64,000 bases of DNA from Caldilineaceae bacterium. GTDB taxonomy: Bacteria > Chloroflexota > Anaerolineae > Caldilineales > Caldilineaceae. The notes below the pieces were generated by a model. The model was not told the DNA's origin. It did no database searches and saw only the letters and a program-made list of their open reading frames with translations. The translations under genes and the position numbers were made by a program. Location of the stretch: contig JACKBA010000019.1 in NCBI GenBank assembly GCA_020634815.1, positions 62,001-126,000 of the forward strand. The letters are read 5' to 3'. Of this stretch, positions 60,977 through 64,000 are shown in pieces. Each line of letters begins with the position of its first letter. The first letter of the stretch is position 1.

Positions 60977-63697
60977 ATGCCTACTGCAATTTTAGCGACC
61001 AAACTTTATATTCCCCCTCCTCGGCCCAAAGTTGTCTTTCGTCCCCATCTTCTCGAGCGACTGAACGAGGGCCTCCGCCAAGACCCAGGGTCAGGACGCA
61101 AGCTGACCCTCATCTCTGCCCCCGCCGGCTTCGGCAAGAGTACGCTGGTCAGCGAATGGGTTGCCAGTTCTGAACGACGAGCCGCCTGGCTATCGCTGGA
61201 CGAAGGGGATAACGACCCCACACGGTTTCTGGCTTATCTTGTCGCTGCTTTGCGGACCATCGTCGCAGATATTGGAGAGGGCGTGCTGAGTGTGATCCAA
61301 TCCCCTCAACTACCGCCAATCGAGTCGATTCTGACCCCCTTGCTCAATGAAATCACCACAATCCCGGATGGGTTTGTCCTGGTGCTTGACGACTACCATG
61401 TGATCAACACCAATTCGGTTGACGCGTCGACGTCCGTTGACCATGCTCTCACCTTCCTGCTCGATCACCTGCCGCCACAGATGCACGTGGTCATCGTTAC
61501 TCGTGAGGATCCGAATCTACCGCTGGCTCGGCTTCGCGCGCGTGGCCAATTGACCGAACTGCGCGTCACAGATCTGCGGTTTACACCCTCTGAAGCGGCT
61601 GAATTCCTGAATCAGGTCATGGGCCTCGCGCTATCAGCAGAAGAGATCGCTGTATTAGAAACGCGTACCGAAGGCTGGATTGTCGGCCTGCACCTGGCGG
61701 CACTTGCTCTGCAAGGGACAATTTCAATCCAGGGGCATACGGATACCAACAGCTTCATCAAGTCTTTTTCCGGCAGACATCATTTCGTGCTGGACTATCT
61801 AGTTGAAGAAGTCCTGCAGCAGCAGCCCGAAAGCGTCCAGACATTTTTGCTACAGACCTCCATCCTCGACCGTCTGTGTGGTCGCCTTTGTGATGCCGTT
61901 CTTCGCGATACCTCCGCTTTGGGGCAGGAAACGCTGGAGTATATCGAACAAAACAATCTCTTTCTAGTCCCTTTGGACAACGAGCGGCGTTGGTATCGCT
62001 ATCATCATCTCTTTGCAGATTTGCTGCGCCAGCGGCTATACCAGAGCGCAAACTCGGCTGTCGTAGATCAAGTTAAGATGAGTGTGGCCGAGTTACACAC
62101 CCGCGCGAGCGAATGGTACGAAAACAATGGCCTGGAGATTGAAGCCTTTGAACACGCGGCGGCGGCCAATGATATTGAGCGCGCCGAGCGCCTTGTCGAA
62201 GGCGATGGGGTGCCTCTGCACTTTCGTGGGGCAGGGACATATGTGTTGCATTGGCTGGAGGCGCTGCCTGAGCCAGACTTGGATGCCAGGCCCTCCTTGT
62301 GGGTGACGTATGCTTCGGCATTACTGTTTACGGGTCAGCACACGGCCGTTGAACAGAAATTACAGTCTGCGGAAGCGGCGCTACAACACGCAGAATTGGA
62401 CGCCAAAGCCACAGACCTTTTGGGGCGGATTGCCTCCATGCGGGCTACATTGGCGGTCATTCAGAACGATGCAGAAACCATCATTGCTCAGTCGCTTCGT
62501 GCTAAGGAGTATCTGCATCCCGACAACCTGCTTTTCCGCACAACTGTTACCTGGACGTTGGGGCGTGCGCACCATATGAAGGGAGATCGTGCGGCGGCCA
62601 GTCGGGCTTATGCCGAAACAGTAGCGATTGGTGGGGATTCCATCTACACCATTGCGGCTACCATCACGCTGGGTCAAATACAGGAATCTGAGAATCAGCT
62701 ATCGCTGGCGACAAAAAGCTACAAACACGGCCTGAACCTGGCAGGCGATCCACCGCATCCAATTGCATGCGAGGGATTTCTTGGGCTGGCCCGTATTGCC
62801 TACGAGTGGAACGACCTGGATGCTGCTCAAGCGTACGGGCAACAATGTCTTCACCTGACGCAGCAGATGGAAAACGTCGATACGTTTGCATCCTATGGCG
62901 TTTTTCTGGCCCGCCTGATGCTTGCGCAAGGAGATGTGCCCGGCGCAGTTGTCGTTTTGGAGGAGGCTGAAGCGTTTGTGCATCGGCAGAACTTCGCGTT
63001 CCGGATGCCCACAGTTGCTGAGGCTCAAGTCCTGACTCTGCTTCGCCAGGGCGATCTGGCGGCAGCCGCTACGCTCGCTCAGCAGTACGACCTCCCTCTC
63101 AGCCAGGCACGAGTATACCTGGCTCAGGGGGATCCTTCTGCAGCATTGGCGGTGTTGGAGCCTTTGCGCCAGCAGATGGACGAAAAGGGTTGGAGGGATG
63201 AACAGCTCAAGATCATGATTCTCCAGGCGGTCGCTCACTATGCGGCCGCTGCCCAAGCGGTTGACGAACATGCGGATGACGAGAAGGAACAGGCTGTGCA
63301 ACAACTCGCCAACGCTTTGACACTCGCTGAACCTGAGGGCTACATCCGAATCTTTGTGGATGAAGGGTTGCCGATGGCACACCTATTATCCGAAGCAACT
63401 GCTCGCGGGATTATGCCTGGCTATGTGCGCAAGTTGTTGGCTGTGTTTGAAGTTGAGAAGACCCCCTCTGTTTCGCTGCCCTCACAAGCATTGGCTGATC
63501 CCCTTAGCAAACGTGAACTGGAAGTTCTAACCCTCATCGCTGCTGGATTCAGAAACAAAGAAATTGCAGAGCAACTCTTCATCACCCTCAACACCGTTCT
63601 CTATCACATCAAGAACATCTACGGAAAGCTGGGCGTCAACAAACGCACCCTTGCGATCATCAAAGCGCGCGAACTAAGTCTGCTGCCAGATGAGTAG
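60977..63697 (+). CDS. MalT-like STAND ATPase/LuxR transcriptional activator
   Basis: A 906-residue regulator from ATG 60977. The STAND NTPase module comes first: Walker A SAPAGFGKSTLV (47-58), Walker B FVLVLDDYHVI, and RHHFVLDYLVEEVLQQQP. A winged-helix and TPR-like helical array follow (about 400-820), then the LuxR helix-turn-helix at the end (LSKRELEVLTLIAAGFRNKEIAEQLFITLNTVLYHIKNIYGKLGV). MalT of E. coli needs ATP and an inducer sugar to oligomerise on tandem DNA boxes. Direct repeats follow this gene and may be its sites. Confidence 0.93.
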   Translation: MPTAILATKLYIPPPRPKVVFRPHLLERLNEGLRQDPGSGRKLTLISAPAGFGKSTLVSEWVASSERRAAWLSLDEGDNDPTRFLAYLVAALRTIVADIGEGVLSVIQSPQLPPIESILTPLLNEITTIPDGFVLVLDDYHVINTNSVDASTSVDHALTFLLDHLPPQMHVVIVTREDPNLPLARLRARGQLTELRVTDLRFTPSEAAEFLNQVMGLALSAEEIAVLETRTEGWIVGLHLAALALQGTISIQGHTDTNSFIKSFSGRHHFVLDYLVEEVLQQQPESVQTFLLQTSILDRLCGRLCDAVLRDTSALGQETLEYIEQNNLFLVPLDNERRWYRYHHLFADLLRQRLYQSANSAVVDQVKMSVAELHTRASEWYENNGLEIEAFEHAAAANDIERAERLVEGDGVPLHFRGAGTYVLHWLEALPEPDLDARPSLWVTYASALLFTGQHTAVEQKLQSAEAALQHAELDAKATDLLGRIASMRATLAVIQNDAETIIAQSLRAKEYLHPDNLLFRTTVTWTLGRAHHMKGDRAAASRAYAETVAIGGDSIYTIAATITLGQIQESENQLSLATKSYKHGLNLAGDPPHPIACEGFLGLARIAYEWNDLDAAQAYGQQCLHLTQQMENVDTFASYGVFLARLMLAQGDVPGAVVVLEEAEAFVHRQNFAFRMPTVAEAQVLTLLRQGDLAAAATLAQQYDLPLSQARVYLAQGDPSAALAVLEPLRQQMDEKGWRDEQLKIMILQAVAHYAAAAQAVDEHADDEKEQAVQQLANALTLAEPEGYIRIFVDEGLPMAHLLSEATARGIMPGYVRKLLAVFEVEKTPSVSLPSQALADPLSKRELEVLTLIAAGFRNKEIAEQLFITLNTVLYHIKNIYGKLGVNKRTLAIIKARELSLLPDE

Positions 63698-63718
63698 AAC
63701 GACGACCCTGTAACCCCA

Positions 63719-63770
63719 CCCACAGTTTTTTCTCCTCAAAACCACAGTTTTTTTGTCCAAACAACCCCAG
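63719..63770. promoter_or_regulatory. three direct repeats CCACAGTTTT upstream of the edge gene
   Basis: CCACAGTTTTTT begins at 63720, again at 63742 (CCACAGTTTTTTT) and, less exactly, at 63765 (CCCCAGTTTCC). The spacing of 22-23 bp is about two DNA turns, so all lie on one face. This suits cooperative binding by a MalT/LuxR-type protein such as the one encoded just upstream. Confidence 0.5.
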
Positions 63771-63814
63771 TTTCCTGTGGGGATTTATCGCGCCCATTGC
63801 TCCATAGTATGGGC

Positions 63815-64000
63815 ATGATGAACGAACACACCCACTATCGTATCAAAATCAAGGGTCAACTGGACAGCCGTTGGCAAGATTGGTTCGATGGCCTAACGAT
63901 TACCCCGACTGATGACGACAACATCATTCTTAGCGGCGATATCGTAGACCAGGCTGCCCTGCATGGGATATTTGCGAAGATCCGTAACCTCGGATTGACC
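63815..64000 (+). CDS. small conserved protein cut by the window end
   Basis: From ATG 63815 or 63818 (MMNEHTHYRIKIKGQLDSRW) the frame is open to the last base. QDWFDGLTITPTDDDNIILSGDIVDQAALHGIFAKIRNLGLT resembles short Chloroflexota proteins of about 65-75 residues, often beside LuxR regulators, so only a few codons are probably missing. Function unknown. Confidence 0.75.
   Translation, partial: MMNEHTHYRIKIKGQLDSRWQDWFDGLTITPTDDDNIILSGDIVDQAALHGIFAKIRNLGLT

Overview
The window reads as a chromosomal segment of a GC-rich, saccharolytic, probably filamentous Chloroflexota bacterium (Caldilineales/Anaerolineae-like). This rests on the gene content: four GH4 glycosidases side by side, a MalT-like STAND/LuxR regulator, an FG-GAP/ASPIC lipoprotein, F420-type oxidoreductases, many small PIN toxin-antitoxin pairs and a zinc-ribbon transposase of a kind I associate with this phylum. 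The taxonomic call is an inference from gene families. No rRNA, tRNA or CRISPR array was found.

Region 1 (about 0.2-24.4 kb) is a glycan-use island. Minus-strand genes run from an unusual soluble sensor (sugar-binding domain, GAF, histidine kinase, AraC DNA-binding) and a receiver-like protein with Glu at the phospho-acceptor site into a CUT1 sugar ABC transporter (two permeases and a frameshifted binding protein), an FG-GAP lipoprotein and a GH36 alpha-galactosidase. Upstream lie four NAD-dependent GH4 enzymes, a GH29 alpha-L-fucosidase and a PIN/Phd toxin-antitoxin pair. A DapA-like aldolase follows on the plus strand. Next comes a damaged stretch (about 19.9-22.0 kb): a deletion-riddled second copy of the aldolase locus and an insertion sequence with a broken transposase. 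A saccharopine-dehydrogenase-like gene closes the region.

Region 2 (23.3-33.8 kb) is a plus-strand operon: a LacI regulator with its own operators, a family-5 (Dpp/Opp-type) ABC transporter probably for oligosaccharides, and a GH3 beta-glycosidase. It ends with the most striking gene of the window, a MerB (organomercurial lyase)-like gene. Its catalytic Cys159 position is an in-frame TGA, followed at the right distance by a hairpin with a GGUC apical loop as in bacterial SECIS elements. It is therefore a candidate selenoprotein.

Region 3 (33.9-45.4 kb) carries unlinked accessory genes: a DDN/DUF385 flavin or F420 protein, two toxin-antitoxin pairs with visible promoters or operators, an aldo-keto reductase, a TolB-like propeller, a DMT exporter, two esterases/hydrolases, a DUF2255 protein, an SDR and an F420-dependent LLM oxidoreductase next to a MerR regulator with a textbook 19-bp-spacer promoter. 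Region 4 (45.5-52.3 kb) is a two-component system wrapped around a MacAB-type export operon, apparently transcribed from a leaderless promoter. Region 5 (52.4-58.1 kb) groups three aldo-keto reductases, an NTF2-like protein and a cupin opposite a divergent AraC regulator. Region 6 (58.1-64 kb) holds a GNAT-VOC fusion, a GH43 enzyme with a duplicated 3' remnant, a MalT-like regulator and a gene cut by the window edge.

Three families of long imperfect inverted repeats, built from short direct repeats (CACAAAG-like, GGAGATT-like and CGGATTnGACGGATT-like), fill many gene gaps and are a signature of this genome. The deletion-type damage at 20-22 kb, and one frameshift in the sugar-binding protein, look at least as much like residual long-read error as like biology.
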